In this document: piece by piece, positions 57,130 to 64,000 of the stretch
Layout: the number at the start of each line of letters is the position of its first letter
Numbering within the stretch: the first letter of the stretch is position 1
Origin: JBKQVT01 sp963804825
GTDB taxonomy: Bacteria > Planctomycetota > Planctomycetia > Pirellulales > Thermoguttaceae
DNA length: 64,000 bases
Assembly: GCA_963804825.1 (NCBI GenBank)
Contig: CAWDRV010000006.1
Span: forward strand, 558,001-622,000
Direction of reading: 5' to 3'
The notes under the pieces: generated by a model
Told to the model about the DNA's origin: nothing
The model's database searches: none
The model's input: only the letters and a program-made list of their open reading frames with translations
Program-made: the position numbers and the translations under genes

Positions 57130-58453
57130 CGCGAAATCGAAGGCAAGCGGCACGCGGACCATCCAAGTCAAGGTCATGGCGCGGGTCGAGGGCGAAGGCG
57201 GCCTGCACCTCCGCCTGCGCGACGGGCGCGTGGAAGAGGTGCAACTGAACATCTTCGAGCCGCCGCGGTTCTACGAGGCCTTTCTCCGCGGCCGCGGCTT
57301 CGAGGAAGTCCCCGACATCACCGCCCGCATCTGCGGCATCTGCCCCGTCGCCTACCAAATGGGTTCCTGCCACGCCCTGGAACGGGCGATGGGCGTGTTC
57401 GAGCTGATCGATCCGGGCATCCGCGCCCTGCGAAACCTCTTCTATTGCGGCGAGTGGATCGAAAGCCACGTCCTCCACATGTTCATGCTCCATCTGCCCG
57501 ACTTCCTCGGGTACGAGAGCGTCCTGAGCCTGGCCAAGGACCACCGCGACGTGGTGGCGCGATCGCTGCGCATCAAGAAGGTGGGCAACGCGGTCGTCGC
57601 CCTGCTCGGGGGCCGGTCCGTGCATCCCGTGGGGGCGTGCGTGGGTGGATTCCACGGCACGCCCACCCCGCGCCAGGCCGCCGCGCTGGTGCCCGAACTG
57701 AAGGCCTGCCGCGATGACATGTGCGAACTTGCCTTGTGGCTGGCCAGGACCGTCAAATTCCCCGACCTCGAAAACGACTACGAGTTCGTCGCCCTCTGCC
57801 CGGACGACGAGTACCCGATGAACCTCGGCCCGATCACCAGCAGCAAGGGGCTGCGCGTCGAGCAGGAAGAATTCGGCGACGCGATCGAGGAACGGCAGGT
57901 CCCGCATTCGACGGCCTTGCACTCGGTGCTCCGCGGCCGCGGCCCGTACTTCGTCGGACCGCTGGCGCGGCTGAATCTGAACGCCGACAAACTCCATCCG
58001 CGGGCGAGCGAACTGCTGCCCAAGCTCTGCGACGCCGTCGGCGCCGCTCTGCCCTGGCGCAACAGTTACCTGGGCCTGCTGGCCCGCGCCCTGGAAACGG
58101 TCCATGCCCTGGCCGTGGCCGCCAACGTCCTGGAGCATTACACCCCGCCGGAACAATCGCGGATTCCGATTACGCCGCGGGCCGGCGTGGGCGGGCACGG
58201 CACCGAGGCGCCCCGCGGCCTGTGTTGGCATCAATATCGTACCGAGGCCGACGGCACGATCGCCTCGGCCCGGATCGTGCCGCCCACCAGCCAGAACCAA
58301 GCGACAATCGAGGCCGATCTGCGGCTGCTGGCGGCACAGATCACCGGGCTCTCCGATGAAGAGGCGACGCTCCGCTGTGAGCATCTCATCCGGAACTATG
58401 ATCCTTGCATCAGTTGCTCGACGCATTTCCTGCGGTTGGATCGGTCAACGTAG
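57122..58453 (+). CDS. hydA: [NiFe] hydrogenase alpha (large) subunit, group 3b-like
   Basis: A 443-residue catalytic subunit that holds the NiFe centre. N-terminal MARVEGEGGLHLRL precedes the first Ni-binding pair ARICGICPVAY (Cys-71 and Cys-74). The second is DPCISCSTHFLRL (Cys-429, Cys-432, His-435). The eight residues after His-435 would be the peptide normally removed in maturation, unusually short. The order beta-gamma-delta-alpha and the sequence match cytoplasmic NADP-linked (sulfhydrogenase) enzymes that produce or consume H2. No maturation (hyp) or protease genes are in the window. An in-frame GTG at 57113 is less likely. Confidence 0.9.
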   Translation: MTDAKSKASGTRTIQVKVMARVEGEGGLHLRLRDGRVEEVQLNIFEPPRFYEAFLRGRGFEEVPDITARICGICPVAYQMGSCHALERAMGVFELIDPGIRALRNLFYCGEWIESHVLHMFMLHLPDFLGYESVLSLAKDHRDVVARSLRIKKVGNAVVALLGGRSVHPVGACVGGFHGTPTPRQAAALVPELKACRDDMCELALWLARTVKFPDLENDYEFVALCPDDEYPMNLGPITSSKGLRVEQEEFGDAIEERQVPHSTALHSVLRGRGPYFVGPLARLNLNADKLHPRASELLPKLCDAVGAALPWRNSYLGLLARALETVHALAVAANVLEHYTPPEQSRIPITPRAGVGGHGTEAPRGLCWHQYRTEADGTIASARIVPPTSQNQATIEADLRLLAAQITGLSDEEATLRCEHLIRNYDPCISCSTHFLRLDRST

Positions 58454-58471
58454 TCGAGAAAGACTTTCGTC

Positions 58472-58663
58472 ATGGCGGAGAAAAGCAAACCTGAAAAATA
58501 CCCGCTGACTATCTTTCTCTCGGCGGACGTGGCCAAGCGGCTCATGGCGGTCGCGGAGGCCCAGAAGCGGACCACGGCCGACCTGGCCGCCGATCTGTTG
58601 GACCGGAACTTGCCCCGGTTGCAGCCGGGCGGGCCGACGAAAGGCAAGATCCCGTACGTCTAA
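58472..58663 (+). CDS. Small basic protein, possible ribbon-helix-helix
   Basis: A 63-residue protein with LTIFLSADVAKRLMAVAEAQ and RTTADLAADLLDRNL, which resembles a ribbon-helix-helix DNA-binding fold (strand, then two amphipathic helices). It lies 18 bases after hydA and may be co-transcribed. The function is unproven, and the fold is a visual inference. Confidence 0.55.
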   Translation: MAEKSKPEKYPLTIFLSADVAKRLMAVAEAQKRTTADLAADLLDRNLPRLQPGGPTKGKIPYV

Positions 58664-58681
58664 ATGAGCTTGCGGGATTCC

Positions 58682-58780
58682 GGGAAAAAGGGGACAGTCC
58701 CCATTTGTGCGACGACCAACGCTGCGCGTCGGTGCCCGCCTTCGGGCCGTTCCGGCAAATGGGGACCGTCCCCTTTTCCC
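58682..58780. repeat. GGGGACAGTCCCC-type palindromic repeat
   Basis: GGGAAAAAGGGGACAGTCCC with CATTTG (58682-58707) is matched by CAAATGGGGACCGTCCCCTT and TTCCC (58756-58780) inverted, around 48 bases. Same family as the in-frame repeats near 31077-31218. Confidence 0.75.
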
Positions 58781-58818
58781 TCCGAAGCGGAATCGACCCA
58801 CGAATTTCCGCGCCGTCT

Positions 58819-59352
58819 TTACGCGGCCTTCAGGGAGCGCGGACGGGTCTTGGGGACCGTGCCGCCGGTTTGCCGGAGGGCGGTTGCCTCGACCGCCAAC
58901 TCGGCGTCCGGCGAAAATCGCAACGGCTGGAACGGCGGCGGAGACGCAAAGAAATGCTTCACGGACGCAAGGAGATATCGCCGCGTTTGCGGCAGCAACA
59001 GCGCCAGCCCTAGAATGTCGGTCACGAAACCGGGCAAAATCAAGAGAACACCGGCCAAAATCAGCAGCAACTTGCCGGCCAGCCGCTCGTCGAGGTTCTC
59101 ATCCTCGTCCAACTTGGCGGCAACGTCGCCCCCGTACCGGAACAGCGCCGCCCCGATGACGGCCACGCCAAGCACCAGGGTGGCGACGGGCACGATGCAC
59201 AGGATTTTCCACGGAACGTAACAAGCGGCGATCACGATCGCGGTCGTGTCGGCAACGAGAATGAGGCCGATCAGGAGGTAGACGGTCCGCGCGGGGAATT
59301 GTCTTCGTTCCGCGGCAATTCCGGCCACGGCATCGCACGGTCGGACATTCAT
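58819..59352 (-). CDS. fxsA: FxsA-family membrane protein
   Basis: A 177-residue membrane protein. The hallmark FxsA block is LILAGVLLILPGFVTDILGL, followed by LLLPQTRRYLLA. Two N-terminal helices (YLLIGLILVADTTAIVIAA, CIVPVATLVLGVAVIGAAL) and a region between them match the family. In E. coli FxsA affects F-plasmid phage exclusion; its function in planctomycetes is unknown. It is divergent from the XylR-like regulator. Confidence 0.8.
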   Translation of the reverse strand: MNVRPCDAVAGIAAERRQFPARTVYLLIGLILVADTTAIVIAACYVPWKILCIVPVATLVLGVAVIGAALFRYGGDVAAKLDEDENLDERLAGKLLLILAGVLLILPGFVTDILGLALLLPQTRRYLLASVKHFFASPPPFQPLRFSPDAELAVEATALRQTGGTVPKTRPRSLKAA

Positions 59353-59559
59353 TCTTTGCTGTCCCTTCCCTGCACGGTATCAGTTTCCACCAACGGCACC
59401 CTTTGTTACAATCAAATATGTTCCATGCGATGGAAAAAAACAAGTGCTGCTTTCTGCAATCAGGAACTGTTTTATGAACTATACGCATGGGTGGCATTCA
59501 GTACGACGTGCGATGGGTTCCCCACGCACGCCCCAACTCGCCTGGCGGTGGAGGTGATC

Positions 59560-60795
59560 GTGTCGCCGCCCGTGGCCCGAAAACAGGTCGCCTTGGTCTT
59601 TCCGATGACGGTGTCGTGGCTGGCGGTTTTGGCCGACGGGGTGGCCGAGTATGCGCGGCTGCACGGCGGCTGGCTGTTCACCACGAGTCCGCCGACGCTG
59701 GCCGAGGCGGAAGAGAGCGCGATGACCGTCTATAGTTTGCGGCAATGGCCGGGGGACGGGGCGATTGCGGTCCTCAGCGACGCGGCCGAGGCCCGCGCCG
59801 CCCGCCGGCTGACCGTTCCCGTCGTCGGCATCGGCGGGAACCTGCGGCGATGCGGTGTGCCCCGGGTGATGGGGGACCAGTACGCGGTGGGTTGGATGGC
59901 CGCCGAGCACTTCATCAATCGCGGCCTTTCGCGGCTGGCCTACCACGGTCTGAGCGGCCCCTGGTACTCGCAGGAGCGGCAACGGGGCTTCGTGGCCTGT
60001 GCCGCGAAGTCGGCTCTGGCGTGCGAGGTCTTCAACCTCCCGCCGAACGTCGATCCGCGCCGGGTGGCGCCGCCGCCGGGGGACGCTGGGGCAATGGCTG
60101 CGGGCGTCCGGCCCCCGGTGGGCGTTTTGGCCGTCCACGATTATCGCGCCCGCGTGCTGATCGACGAGTGCATCCGCCTGGGGCTGGACGTGCCTCACGA
60201 CGTGGCCGTGCTCGGCGTCAACAACGACCTGACCGCGTGTGAATTTTGCCAACCCACGCTCAGCAGCGTGTCCCATTCCGCATGGCGGATCGGCTACGAG
60301 GCGGCCCGGCGGCTGGACCAGGCCATGAGCGGTCAAACGGTCCCGACCGCGGACGTCCTCATTCCCCCGGACGGCATTATCCTCCGCCGCTCGACGGACA
60401 CGATCGCGGTGGACGACCGGCACGTCAGCGCCGCCGTGCATTACATGCGCGACCATCTTGCCGAGCCGTTCGGCATCGAGCGGGTGATGAAGCACGTTCC
60501 CGTCTCGCGGCGGCGGCTGCACGAACAGTTCCAACGGTTTCTGAAACACACGCCCTACGAATATCTGTGCAACCTTCGCGTGGAGCGGGCAAAACAGTTG
60601 CTGTCCGCGCCGCAACGGATGAAGATGCGGACGATCGCGTCCGCCTGCGGCTTCTCGTCGGCTGCGCGGATGCGCCTGGTGTTTCGACGCGTGACCGGCA
60701 CGACGCCGCTGGCGTATCGCCGGCTTTACGGCGAGATCGCGGCCTCGAAATCGACGGACCAGACCCGACAACACTCTCCAGGAGACGCCCCATGA
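59560..60795 (+). CDS. XylR-like AraC-family transcriptional regulator with periplasmic-binding-like domain
   Basis: A 411-residue regulator. The N-terminal two-thirds is a LacI/periplasmic-binding-type sugar-sensor domain (KQVALVFPMTVSWLAVLADG, QYAVGWMAAEHFINRG, ECIRLGLDVPHDVAVLGVNN). The C-terminus is an AraC DNA-binding domain: SRRRLHEQFQRFLKHTPYEY, then MRTIASACGFSSAARMRLVF and GTTPLAYRR. Start GTG 59560 has GGAGG six bases upstream. Two compensating frame slips at about 60075 (an extra G) and 60108 (a missing C) garble about ten residues. The stop overlaps the ackA start (ATGA), so it probably controls acetate kinase. Confidence 0.85.
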   Translation: MSPPVARKQVALVFPMTVSWLAVLADGVAEYARLHGGWLFTTSPPTLAEAEESAMTVYSLRQWPGDGAIAVLSDAAEARAARRLTVPVVGIGGNLRRCGVPRVMGDQYAVGWMAAEHFINRGLSRLAYHGLSGPWYSQERQRGFVACAAKSALACEVFNLPPNVDPRRVAPPPGDAGAMAAGVRPPVGVLAVHDYRARVLIDECIRLGLDVPHDVAVLGVNNDLTACEFCQPTLSSVSHSAWRIGYEAARRLDQAMSGQTVPTADVLIPPDGIILRRSTDTIAVDDRHVSAAVHYMRDHLAEPFGIERVMKHVPVSRRRLHEQFQRFLKHTPYEYLCNLRVERAKQLLSAPQRMKMRTIASACGFSSAARMRLVFRRVTGTTPLAYRRLYGEIAASKSTDQTRQHSPGDAP

Positions 60796-61988
60796 ACAGC
60801 CCAAACCCGGCCCGCATCCTGACGATGAACAGCGGCTCGTCCAGCCTGAAATATTCGCTGTACCATATCGGAGAAGGGGAAAGTCGCGTGCTGTCGGGCG
60901 AGATCGAGCGGATCGGCCTTCGCGGCGGCGTCTTCCGCCTGCGCGACGCCGGCGGCGAGACCCTGTTGGAAGAACACCCCGAGCTACCCGACCACGAGGC
61001 GGCGCTGCGGACGTTGCTGGATTGCCTGCGGCAGCGGTTTCCCGACCACGCCTTGGACGCCGTCGGCCATCGCGTGGTTCACGGAGGGGTGAAGTATTGC
61101 GAGCCGTGCCGGATCACGCCGGAGGTCTTGACGGCGCTGGACGCGATCGTCCGTCTGGCGCCGGAGCATTTGCCGCACGAGTTGAAGGCGATTCGGGCCG
61201 TGCAGCAGCATTATCCCGGCCTGGCGCAAGTGGCCTGCTTCGACACCGCGTTCCACCGCCACATGCCCGAACTGGCGCAGCGATATCCCCTGGTCCGAAG
61301 CCTTTGGCATGAAGGGGTGCGGCGTTACGGCTTTCACGGTCTTTCCTACGAGTACATCGTGGGGAACCTGCGGGCGGTGGCCGGCGCGGAGGCGGCCGAC
61401 GGGCGGCTGATTATTGCCCACCTGGGAAACGGCGCCAGCATGGCGGCCGTCCGAGGCGGTCGGAGCGTCGATACCACGATGGGCTTCACGCCGGCCGGCG
61501 GCCTGATGATGGGCACCCGATCCGGCGACCTCGATCCCGGCGTCCTCGTCTACCTGCTCTTGGAAAAAGGACGCAACGCGACGACCATCGACTACCTGAT
61601 CAATCAGCGGTCGGGGCTGATCGGCGTCTCGGGCAGCAGCTCGGACGTCCGCGACCTGTTGGGCCGCGAGGCCGACGATCCGCACGCCGCCCAAGCCTTG
61701 GAGCTTTACTGTTACCAGGCGAGGAAGTACCTTGGGGCGTTGGCGGCGGCCCTGGGCGGGCTGGACACCCTGGTCTTCACCGCGGGAGTCGGCGCCCATG
61801 CCCCCAGCATCCGGCAACGGATCTGCCGGGGAATGGAATTCCTGGGCATCCGCTTGGACGCCGAGCGGAACGCGGCCAACGCGGCCGTCATCAGCGCCGA
61901 GCACGGCCCGGTCACGGTCCGCGCCATGAAGACGGACGAAGAATTGATGATCGCCCGGCACACCTGGAATATCCTGGAACGCCATTGA
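60792..61988 (+). CDS. ackA: Acetate kinase
   Basis: Converts acetyl phosphate and ADP to acetate and ATP (reversible). 398 residues, normal length. Signatures: MNSGSSSLKYSL near the start, VGHRVVHGGVKY, FDTAFHRHMP, YGFHGLSYEY, LIIAHLGNGASMAAVRGGRS and MGTRSGDLDPG, and GVGAHAPSIRQRI near the end. It is coupled to the XylR-like regulator by ATGA. The phosphoketolase that commonly supplies acetyl phosphate beside ackA survives only as a relic just downstream. Confidence 0.92.
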   Translation: MNSPNPARILTMNSGSSSLKYSLYHIGEGESRVLSGEIERIGLRGGVFRLRDAGGETLLEEHPELPDHEAALRTLLDCLRQRFPDHALDAVGHRVVHGGVKYCEPCRITPEVLTALDAIVRLAPEHLPHELKAIRAVQQHYPGLAQVACFDTAFHRHMPELAQRYPLVRSLWHEGVRRYGFHGLSYEYIVGNLRAVAGAEAADGRLIIAHLGNGASMAAVRGGRSVDTTMGFTPAGGLMMGTRSGDLDPGVLVYLLLEKGRNATTIDYLINQRSGLIGVSGSSSDVRDLLGREADDPHAAQALELYCYQARKYLGALAAALGGLDTLVFTAGVGAHAPSIRQRICRGMEFLGIRLDAERNAANAAVISAEHGPVTVRAMKTDEELMIARHTWNILERH

Positions 61989-62014
61989 CGAAAGACGAAA
62001 AAGAAGTTCTCGCC

Positions 62015-62134
62015 ATGCACCAAGCGATTTCCGCCGATCTGCGGGTCGAGCACAAGCAGTCCCTTACGAAGCACGGCGAGTACATGCCGGAAAACCGCGA
62101 TTGGAAGTGGCCCGGGGCCGCGACAAGGGGGTGA
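62015..62134 (+). pseudogene. Phosphoketolase (Xfp) C-terminal relic
   Basis: A 39-codon frame whose product (ADLRVEHKQSLTKHGEYMPE, then NRDWKWPG) matches the conserved C-terminal end of bacterial phosphoketolases, which typically finish HKxYIxxHGEDMPEIRDWxW. Everything upstream of this tail is missing. The remnant lies 26 bases after ackA, where phosphoketolase genes are commonly found. It is best explained by deletion of most of xfp. Confidence 0.65.
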
Positions 62135-62296
62135 TGCCTTGGGGGCGAAGACCGAGAACCACGGCCCCCGGCGCCTTTGTGTGAAATCGTTTGCCCGGGC
62201 GCCTTGCCGGGTATTCTATAATGTAGCGTCGGAATCCTTGGGCTGCGTCCAGCCCGGCTTTCGTGTCCGTCCGTCCCCTTTCCCATGAGGTGGAAC

Positions 62297-62515
62297 ATGT
62301 GCTGCAAAGTCTATTGCATCGTTTCCGGCATCGTTTTCGGCCTGGTGGCCATCGTGCACCTTGTCCGAGCGATCTACCAGACGCCGCTTCAAATCGGGAC
62401 CATGACAGTCCCCATCTGGCCGTCCTGGGTGGGTTTGGCGGTTGCCGGGGTGCTGTGCGTGTCGGCGTTCGGGGTTCTTCTATGCCAGTGTGCCGGCAAG
62501 AAATCTTGCGCTTGA
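62297..62515 (+). CDS. Small two-helix Cys-containing membrane protein
   Basis: A 72-residue protein. Two hydrophobic helices (VYCIVSGIVFGLVAIVHLV and WVGLAVAGVLCVSAFGVLLC) flank a short polar loop. Six or more cysteines near the ends. The ATG at 62297 is preferred because AGGTGG precedes it; an ATG at 62285 would add four residues. Similar short proteins occur in planctomycetes. No function known. Confidence 0.6.
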   Translation: MCCKVYCIVSGIVFGLVAIVHLVRAIYQTPLQIGTMTVPIWPSWVGLAVAGVLCVSAFGVLLCQCAGKKSCA

Positions 62516-63316
62516 GCCGGTCGGGGCCGCCACGGCTGGTTCGCGGGAGTTTCTGGCCGCTGCGGTTCAGCGTTGACAATCTTTTCCTTTCTCCGGACCA
62601 TGTCGCGTTCCTCCACCATGGTTTCGAGGCGGTGGAGCGTGTCGAAGGCCGGAGGAAGATGCCCTATCTACCGTTGCTTCGCGGGCCTTACTGCCGATTT
62701 GTCGGCCGCGCGTGAAGCTCCTCGCGGTAGGCCGCTTGTGCGTCGCCCTCGGCGGCTCAAGCAGAAATGACCGCTGTCTTGCCGGCGACAACTCCCCGAT
62801 CCGCAGGCCATCGTTCCGGGATGCCCCAACATCCCATCCGGGATTCGGGGGGCCGGTGCTGCGTCCTCCAAGGGCTTCTCCAGTCGGCGCGGAAACTGCC
62901 GTTCCATCGGATGCTCATTTCCTTGAAAGACAATCTGGTGTCACGGGGTGCGAAAAACCGCCACTTATGGGCGCGTTCGATTTGCTAATAGTTGTCCGGG
63001 TTCGGCGCATTCTGTTCGCCGCAAGTACCGTCAAGGCAAGGGTGAACGGCACCTGGGGCAAACAGAATGCTTGGGTTTTTGGTGCGGGGGGAACCGGCCC
63101 ATCGCTGGCCGAAATCAACGCCCCGTGACAACGGAAAGGCTTATTACCAAAAGAGTTGCAACCGATCGACCCAAGATGAAGTCAAAATGATGACGATCAC
63201 TTTCTTGACAAAAACAACCATTTGCTTGACGGAATGGGAGCTTTATGAATAATGTGAATTTTATGGATAAGGATTCTAGTGCAATAGGCCAAGCAAAGTG
63301 AGGGAGGGGCAATCTC
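62516..63316. other. 800-base stretch without a supported gene
   Basis: The codon pattern is poor in every frame and no family motif was found. The last 250 bases become AT-rich ahead of the protease gene, with TTGACA-like sites near 63205-63235 that might form its promoter. Confidence 0.5.
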
Positions 63317-64000
63317 ATGGCAAAAGACGGTGGGAAATACCGGTTGCTGCGGGTCGAGGCCTTGGAACCGCGGACGCTGCTGGATGGCGTCGCCTTCACC
63401 AATGCCATTCTCTACCAGCCCGGGGCGGGGGGTTCGGCCGTAACGCCGGCGAACACCGGCACGAACCCCTACGGCACGCCCGGTTTCTGCCCCCAGCAGA
63501 TCTGGACGGCCTATGGGATCAGTTCGATCAGGTATGGCTCGGTGGTGGGCAACGGCGCGGGTCAGACCATTGGCATCATCGACGCCTACAACGATCCCAA
63601 TATCATTAGCGACGTGGCGACATTCAGCACCGAGTTCGGCTTGCCGCAATTCAACGTCGGCGGACCGACGTTCCAGGTCCTCAGCCAGACCGGCACCACA
63701 ACGTTGCCGGGGAACGCGGCGAAGACCGGGTTGTCGCTTTGGGGGCCGGAAATCTCCCTGGACGTGGAATGGGCGCATGCCATCGCCCCCCAGGCGAACA
63801 TTATCCTTTTCGAGGCCACCAGCTCCACCAACAGCAACCTGTTTACGGCCGTCACCACGGCGGGGTCCTATTGCTCGGTGGTCTCGATGAGTTGGGGCGG
63901 CACCGAAACCAGCGGCGAGACTTCGTACGACGCGGACATGCAGCACGCGGGCGTCACGTACCTGTCGTCCACCGGGGACAACGGCGCTCCGGGGAATTAC
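63317..64000 (+). CDS. Sedolisin-like (S53) secreted protease, truncated by window end
   Basis: The visible 228 codons start with LLRVEALEPRTLLDG, a planctomycete-specific export signature. The catalytic-domain blocks of sedolisins follow: TIGIIDAYNDPNIISDV, then EISLDVEWAHAIAPQANIIL with the Glu/Asp pair, SMSWGG and LSSTGDNGAPG, the oxyanion region. The catalytic Ser would lie beyond the window. AGGGAGGGG precedes the ATG by about six bases. Serine-carboxyl peptidases degrade extracellular protein at acidic pH. Confidence 0.8.
   Translation, partial: MAKDGGKYRLLRVEALEPRTLLDGVAFTNAILYQPGAGGSAVTPANTGTNPYGTPGFCPQQIWTAYGISSIRYGSVVGNGAGQTIGIIDAYNDPNIISDVATFSTEFGLPQFNVGGPTFQVLSQTGTTTLPGNAAKTGLSLWGPEISLDVEWAHAIAPQANIILFEATSSTNSNLFTAVTTAGSYCSVVSMSWGGTETSGETSYDADMQHAGVTYLSSTGDNGAPGNY

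Noticed and set aside
62263..62715. 150-residue frame overlapping the small membrane protein
   Set aside because: It is the +2 shadow of the membrane-protein gene for its first half and has no motif in the second half.

Overview
The window looks like a chromosomal segment of a GC-rich planctomycete, most likely a Pirellulales-type organism, probably from a metagenome or an unpolished assembly. The taxonomic clues are a secreted protease that opens with the planctomycete LEPRTLL signature, a BBP7-type outer-membrane barrel protein, Cys-rich secreted proteins, a Ser/Thr kinase fused to a caspase-like domain, an RpoD-like sigma factor with a long planctomycete-style N-terminus, and many families of palindromic intergenic repeats. 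I recognised no tRNA, rRNA, CRISPR array or complete transposase.

Layout. 1-2417: end of a cyanophycin-associated ABC exporter and its DUF1854 partner. 2540-6187: a small lipoprotein, a sigma factor, and a lower-GC DUF262-HNH nuclease gene that looks acquired. 6454-10248: a structured intergenic region, protoporphyrinogen oxidase, a DUF4160/DUF2442 pair and a BBP7 barrel. 10578-16598: hemerythrin, GNAT acetyltransferase, PlsC, and a zinc-ribbon/GYF_2 membrane protein paired with a KAP-like membrane NTPase. 16600-18860: a repeat-rich stretch and a Cys-rich secreted protein. 21629-18864 (minus strand): four genes joined by 4-base stop/start overlaps (RpoA-CTD-like protein, DUF3592 membrane protein, arrestin-fold protein, P-loop ATPase). 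22150-24492: UvrD/PcrA helicase. 24855-37178: a Tad/Flp pilus cluster with two CpaF ATPases (one fused to FHA), pilins, prepilin peptidase, TadE/G-like proteins, CpaB, TadB, TadC and a zinc-ribbon protein. 37373-41473: the kinase-caspase fusion and a DUF3467 protein. 41522-54036: GH27 alpha-galactosidase, then a tripartite RND efflux locus (divergent outer-membrane factor, adaptor, two tandem pumps). 54228-58453: a complete group 3b-like NAD(P)-linked [NiFe] hydrogenase operon in beta-gamma-delta-alpha order. 58472-61988: a small protein, FxsA, a XylR-type AraC regulator translationally coupled to acetate kinase, then a 39-codon relic of phosphoketolase. 62297-64000: a small membrane protein and the start of a sedolisin-like protease.

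The genes suggest an anaerobic or microaerobic lifestyle (reversible NADP-linked hydrogenase, acetate kinase, hemerythrin), surface attachment through Tad pili, and solvent or drug efflux. The strongest candidates for undescribed biology are the kinase-transmembrane-repeat-caspase protein beside the pilus cluster, and the four-gene overlapping operon combining an RpoA-CTD-like protein with arrestin-fold proteins and an ATPase.

Caution on sequence quality. At least eleven genes, including normally essential ones (sigma factor) and conserved ones (UvrD), carry single-base frameshifts. Where they can be resolved, many add or remove one base in a short G, C or T run, so uncorrected sequencing indels are a better explanation than pseudogenisation. 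Affected genes are given here with full-length coordinates spanning the frameshifts.
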